From an uncultured Roseateles sp. (lineage in GTDB: Bacteria > Pseudomonadota > Gammaproteobacteria > Burkholderiales > Burkholderiaceae_C): a DNA stretch of 64,000 nt. How positions within the stretch are numbered: position 1 is the first letter of the stretch; each line of letters starts with the position of its first letter. Below are positions 7,628-16,507 of this stretch, one piece after another. The DNA lies in NCBI RefSeq assembly GCF_963422335.1, contig NZ_OY729424.1, forward strand, positions 558,001-622,000, written 5' to 3'. Below the pieces are notes generated by a model. The model saw only the letters and a program-made list of their open reading frames with translations, did no database searches and was not told the DNA's origin. The translations under genes and the position numbers were made by a program.

Positions 7628-10022
7628 TCAACAAGGCCTGCAACGCGTCGGCCGGCATCGCCCGGTGGAACAGCCAGCCCTGGGCCTCGGTGACGCCCAG
7701 CGCCAGCAGGGCCTGGCGCTGCTGCTCGGTCTCGACGCCCTCGGCCGTGATGTCCAGGCCCAGGCTTCGGGCCAGCGTGATGATGGTGTGGACGATGGCG
7801 CGGCTGCTGGCGTCATGCGGCAGGTCGGAGACAAAGCTGCGGTCTATCTTCAACCTGTCCATCGGCAGGCTTTTCAGCTGGCCCAGCGATGAGAAACCGG
7901 TGCCGAAGTCGTCCAGCGACACGCGCACGCCCAGGTCACGCAGGCTGCTGAGCACGCGGCGCATCGCCGCACCGTTGCCGAACAGGCTTTCGGTGACCTC
8001 GACCTCCAGCCGCTCCGGCGCCAGGCCGTAGCGCTGCAGGGTGGTGCGTACCAGCTGCAGCACGTCCTCCTGCTCGAACTGGCGCACCGAGATGTTCACC
8101 GCCACCCGGGCCAGGCCCTGGCCGGCGTACTGCCAGGCCGCCGCCTGGGCGCAGGCCTGGTCGAGTACCCAGGCGCCGATCGGGCAGATCAGGCCGGTGG
8201 CCTCGGCAATCGGGATGAAACGGTGCGGGGGCACCGCGCCCAGTTCCGGATGCTGCCAGCGCAGCAGCACCTCGGCCCCCAGCAGGCGCCCGCTGCCCAG
8301 CTCGACCATCGGCTGCCAGTGCAGGCTCAGCTGCTGCAGCTCCAGCGCGCGGCGCAGCCCCTGCTCCAGTTGCAGATGGGCGGCGGCCACATCGGCCAGC
8401 GCATGTTCGTAGATGGCGGCGCGGTTGCGCCCGCGGGCCTTGGCCTCGTACATCGCCGCATCGGCGGCCTTCAGCAGACCATGCGCCGTGCTGGCGTGCT
8501 GCGGGTACAGGGCCACGCCTATGCTGGCGGTGACACTGACCGACTGCGTGCCCAGGCTCACCGGCTTGGCAATCGCGTTGAGCAGCTTCTGCGCCAGCAG
8601 CAGGGATGCGCCGTTCTGGCCGGGGTCATGCATCAGCACCACGAACTCGTCGCCACCGAGGCGGATGGCCAGGTCATCGCGACGCAGCAGGGCCTGCAGG
8701 CGGTCGGCGACGGCCATCAGCAAATCGTCACCGCAGTCATGGCCCAGCGTGTCGTTGATGTTCTTGAATCCATCCAGGTCGATGAACAACAAGCCGAACG
8801 GTGCCGCGGCGTGAGGCGAGCGCACCGTGCGCGAATGCAGCGCCTCCTGCAGCTGCAAGCGGTTGCCCAGGCCGGTCAGCGGATCGTGCAGGGCCTGGTG
8901 GCGCAGCTCGTACTGGGTGGCACGGATCTCGCTGATGTCGGAAAAGCTCAGCACATAGTGGCTGATCCGGCCCTGCTCGTCGAGCACGGCACACAAGTGC
9001 TCCAGCGCGGGAAACAGGCTGCCATCGGCGCGATTGCACATCACCTCGCCCTGGCGCGGCCCAGGGGTCGATTCGCCGGGCGCGCCGGGGTGATCGGCAT
9101 GGCGACGGGCATAGAGAAAGTCCTCGGGCCGGCGGCCGCGCACCTCGGCCTCGCTCCAGCCGGTCATGCGGCTGAAGGCCGGGTTGCAGCTGAGCACCTG
9201 CTGGCCGGCGTCGAGAAAGAGGATGGCCTCCTCGGTGGCATCGAACACCACCAGGGCCTGACGCAGCCGGGTCTCGCGCTCGACCCGGGCCGAGACGTCA
9301 CGCACCATGCCCATGATCAGGCGCTCGGCGGCAAAGCGCCGCGCATGCAGCTCCAGCCAGCGCGCCGGCGCGTCGGCGCCCTGCCAGCGGCAGGTCAGGT
9401 CGATTGGCTCGCCGCGCTGCAGCAGGGCATCAAAGGCCTGCCGGCCGGCGTCGTCCAGGCCGGCCAGCAGGCCGCCCAGGCCCTGGGCGCCGGCCAGGCC
9501 GGCGAGGTCGTCGCTGAGTGACTGGCCGCTCCAGTTCAGGCTCTTGCCGCCATCGTCGAGCTCCAGCACCATCAGCCGGGCCGACTCCAGCGCCAGCTGC
9601 AGCCGGCGCTGGGCGCTCTCGGTCTTGCGCTCCTCCTGCCGGCGCACCAGGGCCATCTGCACGGTGGCATTGAGCTCGCGCAGCTCGAAGGGCTTGAGCA
9701 GATAGCCATAGGGCGCGGCCTTGGCGGCGCGGGTCAGGGTCTCGGGCTCGCCATAGGCGGTCAGGAAGACCACCGGCACGGCCAGCCGCTCGCGTATCAG
9801 CCGCGCCGCGCTGATGCCGTCGCTGCCATCGTCCAGATGGATGTCCATCAACACCAGGTCCGGCAGGGTGGACTCGGCCATGCGCAGGGCATCGGGCTCA
9901 TTGGAGGCAATGCCGACGACGTCGAAGCCCAGCTGCTCCAGGCCGCTGCGCAGGTCCAGCGCGACGATGCGCTCGTCCTCGACGATTTGCACGCGCAGCG
10001 GTCGGTCAAGCAGATCCAGCAT
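7581..10022 (-). CDS. Response regulator with PAS, GGDEF and EAL domains
   Basis: This 813-aa protein has a receiver domain (residues about 10-125, phospho-acceptor Asp60 in VLMDIHL), PAS modules, a GGDEF domain and an EAL domain. The GGDEF signature is intact (RLGGDEF), with an inhibitory RxxD site (RRDD) five residues upstream. The phosphodiesterase domain has EVLLRW, EVTES and DDFGTGFSS, so both c-di-GMP synthesis and breakdown are possible, although bifunctional proteins often favour one. The receiver suggests control by the kinase encoded immediately upstream, whose gene overlaps this one by 17 bases. The convergent M24 gene overlaps its 3' end. Confidence 0.92.
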   Translation of the reverse strand: MLDLLDRPLRVQIVEDERIVALDLRSGLEQLGFDVVGIASNEPDALRMAESTLPDLVLMDIHLDDGSDGISAARLIRERLAVPVVFLTAYGEPETLTRAAKAAPYGYLLKPFELRELNATVQMALVRRQEERKTESAQRRLQLALESARLMVLELDDGGKSLNWSGQSLSDDLAGLAGAQGLGGLLAGLDDAGRQAFDALLQRGEPIDLTCRWQGADAPARWLELHARRFAAERLIMGMVRDVSARVERETRLRQALVVFDATEEAILFLDAGQQVLSCNPAFSRMTGWSEAEVRGRRPEDFLYARRHADHPGAPGESTPGPRQGEVMCNRADGSLFPALEHLCAVLDEQGRISHYVLSFSDISEIRATQYELRHQALHDPLTGLGNRLQLQEALHSRTVRSPHAAAPFGLLFIDLDGFKNINDTLGHDCGDDLLMAVADRLQALLRRDDLAIRLGGDEFVVLMHDPGQNGASLLLAQKLLNAIAKPVSLGTQSVSVTASIGVALYPQHASTAHGLLKAADAAMYEAKARGRNRAAIYEHALADVAAAHLQLEQGLRRALELQQLSLHWQPMVELGSGRLLGAEVLLRWQHPELGAVPPHRFIPIAEATGLICPIGAWVLDQACAQAAAWQYAGQGLARVAVNISVRQFEQEDVLQLVRTTLQRYGLAPERLEVEVTESLFGNGAAMRRVLSSLRDLGVRVSLDDFGTGFSSLGQLKSLPMDRLKIDRSFVSDLPHDASSRAIVHTIITLARSLGLDITAEGVETEQQRQALLALGVTEAQGWLFHRAMPADALQALLISSNQKDHPPTAPAG

Positions 10023-11853
10023 GTTGTACTCCCTGTGGATTGATCTGCAGCAACAGGCGCCAGTGCGTGCCCGGCCTGTCGCCGCTGTCCAGCAGCTCCA
10101 GGCTGGCCCGGCACTGCTCGGCCAGCACCGGCAGCAGCTGGAAGCCCAGGCCGCCGCCCTGGCCAGGCCGCACGCCCTCGGGCAGGCCGGTGCCGTTGTC
10201 GCCGACCTCCAGGCTCACCTGGCCCTCGGCATCGGCCGCCACACTGACCACGATCAGGCCCGCCGCAGCGCCGCGAAACCCATGCTTGATCGAGTTGGTG
10301 ACGAGCTCGTTGACCAGCAGCCCGCAGGGGATGGCACGCTGCAGATCGATGCGCAGGCCGGCATCGGGCGCGTCGATCTGCAGGCGCACGGCCGTGCCGG
10401 CGCCCAGATAGGTGTCGCGCAGCAGGCCGCCCAAGCGCCGGATGTAGGGCCCCAGCTCCAGCGCACTGAAGTCGGCGCGCTCGTAGAGCAGCTGGTGCAT
10501 CAGGGCCATGGCGCGTACGCGGCTCTGGCTGTCCTGCAAGGCCAGCTTGACGCCCGGCTCGGCATTGCGCGCCTGCAGATTGAGCAGGCTGGAGATGATT
10601 TGCAGATTGTTCTTGACCCGGTGGTGCACCTCGTTGAGCAGCACCGTCTTCTCGCGCAGCGCGCGCTCGATCTCGAGCTGCGCGGCGCGCCGGTCGGTGA
10701 CATCGATGATGGTCGCCAGCACCTGCTGGTCATTGCCCTCGCGCAGCGGGTTCAGCGCGATCTCGACCGGGAACTCGCTGCCGTCGCGGCGCAGCGCAAA
10801 CAGCTCCTGGCGCTGCGCCATCAAGCGCCGCTGCGGCTGCTGCAGAAACTGGCGCACCAGGCCGACATGGCCGGCGCGCTGGCGCAGCGGCACCAGCTCG
10901 TGCACGCGCATGCCCACCATCTGGTCGGCCTCGTAGCCGAACATCTGCGCCATGCTCCAGTTGGCGACCAGGATGGCGCCATCGCTACCGACCAGGCACT
11001 TGCCCATGGTCGAGCCCTCGAACACGCGACGGTAGCGGTCTTCGCTGTCACGCAGCGCGCGCTCGCTGGCCAGGCGGGCACCGATGTCGATACCGGAGGC
11101 GATCAGATGGGTGATGCGGCCACCGGCATCGCGCAGCGGCGCAAGCATGAAGTCGGCCATCATGCGGCTGTCGCCGGCCATGCGTATCTCGACATCGCTG
11201 CGGTGCACGTCGCCGGCGGCAACGCGACTGACCACGCCGCGCAACCACTCCTGCTGCGCCGCATCGTGCGTCCACCAATAGGTGTCCCACAGCAGCCGGC
11301 CGCGCACCTCGTCGATCTGCAGCCCGCCGGCCTCCAGCGGCCCGCGGTTGGCCTCCAGCAGCACGCCCTCGGGGCTCAGCACACCGACGAAGACAAACAG
11401 GTTGTCGAGCACGCGGCGCAGCCATTGCTCGCCGTCCTGCTTCAGGCGCTCGGCCTGGCGCTCCAGCGAGTGGTTGACCGCCCGCACCAGCACGCCGATG
11501 ACCTGGCCCCGGGCGTCGCTGATCGGCTGATAGCTGGCCTCCCAGTCGGAAGCTTCGCCGGGCAGGCTGGGCACCTCGGCGGCAACGCGGAAGTTCGCCC
11601 GCCCCTCGCCGCTGTCCAGCACCGCCTGCAGCAGCGGCTCGAGCCGGTCCGCAGCCTTGGGCAGCACCTCCCGCACGCTGCGGCCCAGGTGCTCGGCGAT
11701 GCTCGGGCCATTGGCATGGGCCAACAGGGCATTGATCTGCACATAGCGCAGCTGTGTGTCCAGCACCGCCAGGCCCACCGGCAAATCGCAGCCCATCAGG
11801 GCTTGCAGACTCGCGGCCGCCAGCGTCAGGTCCGCCCGCTCAGATGACGACAT
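10006..11853 (-). CDS. PAS-domain sensor histidine kinase (HisKA_2/HWE type)
   Basis: This 615-aa soluble kinase starts at ATG 11853, five to six bases after an AAGGGGG ribosome-binding site; an in-frame upstream extension has none. Three or four PAS-like repeats fill residues 1-400. They are followed by the HisKA_2 phospho-acceptor region (LNEVHHRVKNNLQIISSLL, first His of HHRVKNN) and an HATPase domain with VNELVTNSIKHGF and DNGTGLPEG. This kinase class usually signals to receiver proteins encoded next door. The overlapping REC-GGDEF-EAL gene is the obvious partner, linking a cytoplasmic redox or ligand signal to c-di-GMP. Confidence 0.9.
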   Translation of the reverse strand: MSSSERADLTLAAASLQALMGCDLPVGLAVLDTQLRYVQINALLAHANGPSIAEHLGRSVREVLPKAADRLEPLLQAVLDSGEGRANFRVAAEVPSLPGEASDWEASYQPISDARGQVIGVLVRAVNHSLERQAERLKQDGEQWLRRVLDNLFVFVGVLSPEGVLLEANRGPLEAGGLQIDEVRGRLLWDTYWWTHDAAQQEWLRGVVSRVAAGDVHRSDVEIRMAGDSRMMADFMLAPLRDAGGRITHLIASGIDIGARLASERALRDSEDRYRRVFEGSTMGKCLVGSDGAILVANWSMAQMFGYEADQMVGMRVHELVPLRQRAGHVGLVRQFLQQPQRRLMAQRQELFALRRDGSEFPVEIALNPLREGNDQQVLATIIDVTDRRAAQLEIERALREKTVLLNEVHHRVKNNLQIISSLLNLQARNAEPGVKLALQDSQSRVRAMALMHQLLYERADFSALELGPYIRRLGGLLRDTYLGAGTAVRLQIDAPDAGLRIDLQRAIPCGLLVNELVTNSIKHGFRGAAAGLIVVSVAADAEGQVSLEVGDNGTGLPEGVRPGQGGGLGFQLLPVLAEQCRASLELLDSGDRPGTHWRLLLQINPQGVQHAGSA

Positions 11854-12061
11854 ACAACCCCCTTGACGGCGCCAAGCCCGCATGGGCCACGCGTCGCGTG
11901 GAGGCACCGGGTCAGAACCGGCAGCGCTGCAGAAAGAGAGTTGATGACAGCGTTATGGGAGCACGCACTGCAACCCGGGGCCTCGCTTGGGTTATATCAA
12001 GGAAGCCGGCCACGTGCACGTCCGCAGTGCGCCCTTGGTCGCAGCCGCGCGCCCGGGCACG

Positions 12062-12205
12062 CTAGAAAACGTGCCGCAAGCTCCACAGCAGGGCCGGATA
12101 AAGTACGCCCCAGGTGAAGGCCAGCACGATCAGTGCCTTGGCGGGCACCAGCAGGCGCTGGCTGCGGCCACGCTGGACGACTTGGTGGACATTCATGGCT
12201 TGCAC
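12062..12205 (-). CDS. Small single-pass membrane peptide, 47 aa, unidentified
   Basis: A GTG at 12205 sits six bases after an AAGGAG ribosome-binding site and opens a 47-codon frame ending at TAG 12062-12064; an internal ATG at 12196 would give 44 aa. The peptide has a basic N-terminus (QRGRSQR) followed by a hydrophobic helix, ALIVLAFTWGVLYPALLW, and a short C-terminal RHVF. The design resembles small membrane subunits or regulators, but I do not recognise a family. It stands alone in an otherwise empty stretch of about 500 bases (11854-12355). Confidence 0.5.
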   Translation of the reverse strand: MQAMNVHQVVQRGRSQRLLVPAKALIVLAFTWGVLYPALLWSLRHVF

Positions 12206-12355
12206 GGCAGGCTCCTTCAATCGGATCCACTCCATCACGCAAGAGGCATGCCAGCCATGGGCCGCTGCCAGGCACGGGCTCGTGCCGCAAAAGGGTGCAA
12301 CTCGGGCCCCGGTATCAACTTGGCATCAACTACCGCGCACCAAAGTGGCCATGGC

Positions 12356-13378
12356 CTACCAGGGCTGGCGCGGCCAGGCCAGCGGCAGCGACAGCTCCGC
12401 CGCCTCGCTACCACCCGTCCGCAGCCAATCACCCAGCAGGCCGGTCTGGTTGCGATCGAACAGCACCGGCGTGTGGCCGGTCTGGGGAATGTGCACCAGG
12501 GTCATGTTTTGCGTCTGCTGCATGCGGCGCAGCGTCGACGGCAACAGCGCATCGGATTGCATGCCGTGCAGCACCAGCAGCGGGCATCGCAGCCCGCGCC
12601 AGGCCTGCCACTGATCAACGCCGTACTGGGCGTCGGCACGGTAGGCCTGCAAGGCCCGCGGGTCCAGCCGGTAGACGCGGCCGGCGTCCTCGTCCGACCA
12701 GCGCGTCTGGTGCCAGGCCAGAAACAGCCGGATGTCATCGGGCACCGGGCCATCGTTCTTGTGCGAGGCGCCGACGCGCCGCATGATGTCCTCGGGCGAA
12801 CGGAACACATAGTGGCGCGCCAGGGTGTTGGCGCGCTTCAGGCGCCGCGCCCGCGGGATGTGCGGGCCGACGTCGTTGAGTATCAGCCGGCTGACCAGGG
12901 CCGGCTCGCTGGCGGCCAGCGCCATGCCGACCGAGCCACCCATCGACGAACCCAGCAACGCCACCGGCCCGCCGCCCAGGTGGACGATCAGCTGACGCAG
13001 CTGTTCGACATAGCTGTCGCGCAGGTACTCGCACTGGTCGGCCAGCCAGCCCGACCGGCCCCGGCCCAGCCAGTCCGGGGCGATCACACGCCAGGCACCG
13101 GCCGGATGCCGGGCCAGGTCCGCGGCCAGGAAGCTGAAGCGCATCGCCGTGTTGGCCACGCCGCCGCAGCAGATCAGGACGGGCGCATCGCGCGGCCCCC
13201 AGTCTGCATAGGTCACCGGCGTGGCGTAGGGCCGCTGCAGGCGCCGGGGCACGCCCTGCTGAAGGCGCAGCGGCTGGCGGTAGTCGAAGCTGCGCAGCTG
13301 GTAGAGGCCGGCAAAGCGGCGGTCCAGGCGCTCGGCGGCGGCGGTCCAGTCTTGCCAGACACCGTTGGGCAGTGTCAT
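12356..13378 (-). CDS. Alpha/beta hydrolase
   Basis: This 340-aa protein has the alpha/beta hydrolase order: an oxyanion region (CCGGVANTAMRF), DWLGRGRSG, nucleophile elbow GSSMGG with Ser145, and a final His in QTGHTPVLF. No signal peptide is present, so it is likely cytoplasmic. Its start codon overlaps the stop of the upstream Ser/Thr kinase gene by four bases (ATGA), meaning the two are translationally coupled. The substrate is unknown; esterase, lipase and C-C hydrolase members all share these motifs. Confidence 0.82.
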   Translation of the reverse strand: MTLPNGVWQDWTAAAERLDRRFAGLYQLRSFDYRQPLRLQQGVPRRLQRPYATPVTYADWGPRDAPVLICCGGVANTAMRFSFLAADLARHPAGAWRVIAPDWLGRGRSGWLADQCEYLRDSYVEQLRQLIVHLGGGPVALLGSSMGGSVGMALAASEPALVSRLILNDVGPHIPRARRLKRANTLARHYVFRSPEDIMRRVGASHKNDGPVPDDIRLFLAWHQTRWSDEDAGRVYRLDPRALQAYRADAQYGVDQWQAWRGLRCPLLVLHGMQSDALLPSTLRRMQQTQNMTLVHIPQTGHTPVLFDRNQTGLLGDWLRTGGSEAAELSLPLAWPRQPW

Positions 13379-15837
13379 TCCCTGGGACTCCCGCCGTGCT
13401 CGCGCTCACGTTCGCGCTGGCGCAGCACGTCGATCATCACATTGAAGGTGCGGGCCAGCAGGCCGATCTCGTCGCGGCGCTTGACGGTGACGGTGGCAGC
13501 GTCGAAGTCGCCATTCTTCAGCGCCTGCGCCGCCTGGGTCAGCTGCTTGATGGGCCGCACGATGCTGCGCGCGAACAGCAGGGCCAGGCCCAGGAACAGC
13601 AGGCCGACCAGGCCGACGCTGATCAGCAAATGGGTGAACAGGCGCTGCAGCGGCGCCTCGAACTGCTCGCGGGCCTCGCTGACCACCACCGTCCAGTCAT
13701 GACCCGGCACCGGCGCGAAGCCGGCCACCTCGGCGCGCCGGGTCACGGCCGAGAGATAGTCCACATGACCCATCGCCCGCGTGCTCTTGATGGCCGCAGC
13801 CAGCCCGGGCAGGTCGAGGCTGGCGATCTCGTTGCGGCGGAAACGCTGGTCGGCGCGGATGCGCGCCAGCGTCTCGGCGTCCAGCGGCACCAGGCTGCGG
13901 TAGAGCAGATCGTCACGCGGGTGGTAGATCAGCACACCGTCGCCGTCGATCAGCATGGGCACCCGCTTGGCACCGTCCTGCACCTCGTCGAGGATGCTGG
14001 CAAAGCTCGCGGCACGGATGCGCAGCACGACGGCACCAACGACCTGCTGCGAGGCATCCAGCACCGGTTCGGCATAGAACATGCCCGCCGCACCGGCCAC
14101 CGCACCGACGACGATGCCGGTCACGAAGGGCTGGCCCTGCATCGCCGACTTGAAGTACTGGCGGAAGGCGAAGTTGCGGCCTATCAGCTCGGCATCGCTG
14201 GACACCAGGGCCGTGCCCTTGGCGTCCATCACCATGATCAGGTGGATGTCGCGGTTGGCCGCCACCAGCCGCTCCAGCTTGCGTTTGATCGCGTCGCGGT
14301 GAGCCGGCTCCGGATGGGCCAGAAAGGCGGTGAAATCATCGTCGGTGCCCAGCGAGCGGGCCAGGTGCTGGCTGTCGACGATCAGCTGCGCCATGCGCCC
14401 GGCGGTGCTGCGTGCCAGCTGCTCCAGATTGCGCAGCTCGCTGGTCGAGACCGCGGCCAGGCTGCCGTTGAGGTTGTAGTAGGCGGTGATCAGCATCGGC
14501 AGCAGGGCCGTCAGCACCATGGCCAGCGCCATCTTCATGGCCAGCGGCCAGGCGCTGGGGTGCAGCACCTGCAACATCGCCCTGACCGCGCGTTTGAGCC
14601 CCTGGCGCGGCTTGCGCACCAGCGCCTGGGCGGCCTCCTTGCCGCCCTGCAGCACCTCACCGGAGCGCAGCGCGTCACGCAGGCTCAGGTTCGACGCCTG
14701 CGCCGCGAACAGCAGGGTGCGCCATTCGGCCACATCGCGCGGCCGGGCCTTGGGATCGGGGTTCAGCGCCCAATCGATGGCCTGCAGAAAGCTCTCGCTG
14801 TAGCGGCCACGGCCCAGCTCCGCGGCGGCCGGCATCGGGTCGCGCGGCTGGTGGGTGGCGCTGGGGCTTGATTGCGAAATCATCCAGCGGCTCTCGGCAT
14901 CGGGCGGCTTCTTGCCGCTGACCATCCAGTACAGCGTCGCGCCCAGCGCGTAGATATCGGTCCAGGGGCCCTGGTCGCCCAGGCCGTACTGCTCGATAGG
15001 CGCATAGCCGGGCGTCACCACCACGGTGGCCGGGTCGCTGACGGCCACCGCTTGGCCGGCCGAGCCGAAGTCCAGCAGCACCAGGCGGCCATCCTCCTGG
15101 CGCAGCTGGATGTTGTCGGGTTTGATGTCGCGGTGCAGAAAGCCGGCGGCATGAACGACGGCCAGGCCATCCAGCAAGGGCTGCAGCAGCCGCGCCAGGC
15201 CCTTCTCGCCAATCTCGCTGTGCTGCGGCCACCAGCTCTTCAGCGAGGCGCCCTTCTCGTACTCGAGCACCATATAGGCCGTGTCATGGGCCTCGAAGAA
15301 ACGGGCCACGCGCACGATATTCGGGTGGCGGAAGCTGGCCAGCGTGCGGGCCTCGACCAGAAAGCTGTCCAGCCCCTGCTGGTAGCGTTCGCGGTGCTCG
15401 CTGGCATTCGGCGACACGCTGCGCGTCGATGAGCGGAAGGCGATGTCCTCGGGCAGGTACTCCTTCACCGCCACCGGCGCATTCAGGTTCACATCGGTGG
15501 CCAGATAGGTGATGCCGAAGCCCCCCTGGCCCAGCACCGCGTCGATGCGGTACTCGTGCAGCCGAAAACCCACCGGCAGCGCGATCGCATTGCCCTTGGG
15601 CAGCGGCGGGCGGCGGGCCGGTGGCGCCGCGGCGATGGGCGCGGCCCCCGGCCCGGGCAGCACCTGGGTGACACGCGGCTTGATGACGGTCGCGTCCTCG
15701 TCATGGCGAGGTATCTGCGCGCGGCGCCGCGAGCTGTCAAGAATCGTGGCGTCGGGATCCTCCGCCGCGGCCACACCCGAGCGCCCCTGGATCACCGTGG
15801 GATCGTCGTTCGGATTCGAGGCGGGCGGCTGGGCCAT
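13375..15837 (-). CDS. Membrane Ser/Thr protein kinase with Cache and HAMP domains
   Basis: This 820-aa protein has a kinase domain from about residue 96, with Gly-rich loop LGQGGFG, VAVKEYL, catalytic HRDIKPDN and LLDFGSA (DFG). A first membrane helix follows near residue 435 (MALAMVLTALLPMLITAY), then a large extracytoplasmic segment that looks like a double Cache sensor, a second helix about 80 residues from the end, and a terminal HAMP domain. The N-terminal tail has three Asp-rich repeats with Thr14, Thr31 and Thr50 (DPTVIQ, DATILD, DATVIK), which look like phospho-sites for FHA domains. It should phosphorylate protein targets in response to an external ligand. It is coupled to the downstream hydrolase gene. 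Confidence 0.88.
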   Translation of the reverse strand: MAQPPASNPNDDPTVIQGRSGVAAAEDPDATILDSSRRRAQIPRHDEDATVIKPRVTQVLPGPGAAPIAAAPPARRPPLPKGNAIALPVGFRLHEYRIDAVLGQGGFGITYLATDVNLNAPVAVKEYLPEDIAFRSSTRSVSPNASEHRERYQQGLDSFLVEARTLASFRHPNIVRVARFFEAHDTAYMVLEYEKGASLKSWWPQHSEIGEKGLARLLQPLLDGLAVVHAAGFLHRDIKPDNIQLRQEDGRLVLLDFGSAGQAVAVSDPATVVVTPGYAPIEQYGLGDQGPWTDIYALGATLYWMVSGKKPPDAESRWMISQSSPSATHQPRDPMPAAAELGRGRYSESFLQAIDWALNPDPKARPRDVAEWRTLLFAAQASNLSLRDALRSGEVLQGGKEAAQALVRKPRQGLKRAVRAMLQVLHPSAWPLAMKMALAMVLTALLPMLITAYYNLNGSLAAVSTSELRNLEQLARSTAGRMAQLIVDSQHLARSLGTDDDFTAFLAHPEPAHRDAIKRKLERLVAANRDIHLIMVMDAKGTALVSSDAELIGRNFAFRQYFKSAMQGQPFVTGIVVGAVAGAAGMFYAEPVLDASQQVVGAVVLRIRAASFASILDEVQDGAKRVPMLIDGDGVLIYHPRDDLLYRSLVPLDAETLARIRADQRFRRNEIASLDLPGLAAAIKSTRAMGHVDYLSAVTRRAEVAGFAPVPGHDWTVVVSEAREQFEAPLQRLFTHLLISVGLVGLLFLGLALLFARSIVRPIKQLTQAAQALKNGDFDAATVTVKRRDEIGLLARTFNVMIDVLRQREREREHGGSPRE

Positions 15838-15888
15838 GGCGGCGATGCAGTGGGGGGCCGAACATCATGCCGCAAGCGCCTGCTTTTG

Positions 15889-16365
15889 TTACGCCATCCG
15901 GTCGATGCGTACCGCCAAGACCACCGAGGTGGTGGTTTTGATCACGCCTTCCATCTCGCCGATCTCGTCGAGCAGCGCATCCAGCCGCGTGGTGGACTCG
16001 GTGCGCAGCAGGGCCATGTAGTCGAACTCGCCGCTGACCGAGCTGAGCTGGCGCAGCTCCGGCAGCCGGGTGAGGCGCCTGATCACCTCCTTCGCCGCCT
16101 TGGGGCTGATGCTCAGGCCGACGAAGGCCTGCACCGCCCGCTCGGCCGCCTCGACGCCCAGGCGCACGGTGTAGCCGACGATCACGCCTTCAGCCTCCAG
16201 CCGCGCCAGCCGGGCGACGATGGTGGTGCGCGCCACGCCCAGCTTGCGGGCGAGGTTGGCCGTGCTTTCGCGGGCATTGGCCTGCAGCAGGGCGATCAGG
16301 TCGCGGTCCAGCTGGTCTTTGGGCGCGCCCGGCGCGCTGGGAACGGGGGTGGAAGCATCGCTCAT
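15889..16365 (-). CDS. Lrp/AsnC family transcriptional regulator
   Basis: This 158-aa protein has an N-terminal winged helix-turn-helix (LDRDLIALLQANARESTANLARKLGV, about residues 19-75) and a C-terminal RAM effector domain (about 80-150). The start at 16365 follows AAGGGTTATCC; an upstream in-frame Met lacks a site. It is divergent from the saccharopine-dehydrogenase-like and aldehyde dehydrogenase genes. Regulators of this family commonly sense amino acids and control the neighbouring operon, so lysine or a derivative is a plausible ligand. That assignment is inference from position only. Confidence 0.9.
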   Translation of the reverse strand: MSDASTPVPSAPGAPKDQLDRDLIALLQANARESTANLARKLGVARTTIVARLARLEAEGVIVGYTVRLGVEAAERAVQAFVGLSISPKAAKEVIRRLTRLPELRQLSSVSGEFDYMALLRTESTTRLDALLDEIGEMEGVIKTTTSVVLAVRIDRMA

Positions 16366-16507
16366 GGATAACCCTTGAATCGGGCGAATCGATTGAATGA
16401 CATGACGATACGTCAAAGAGATCAGCTTATACGTCGAACTCGTGCTTTCTTTCGTCACTGGCCACTTCTAGACTGCGGCGCAACACCACCCGTTTTTGGA
16501 GACCCCC

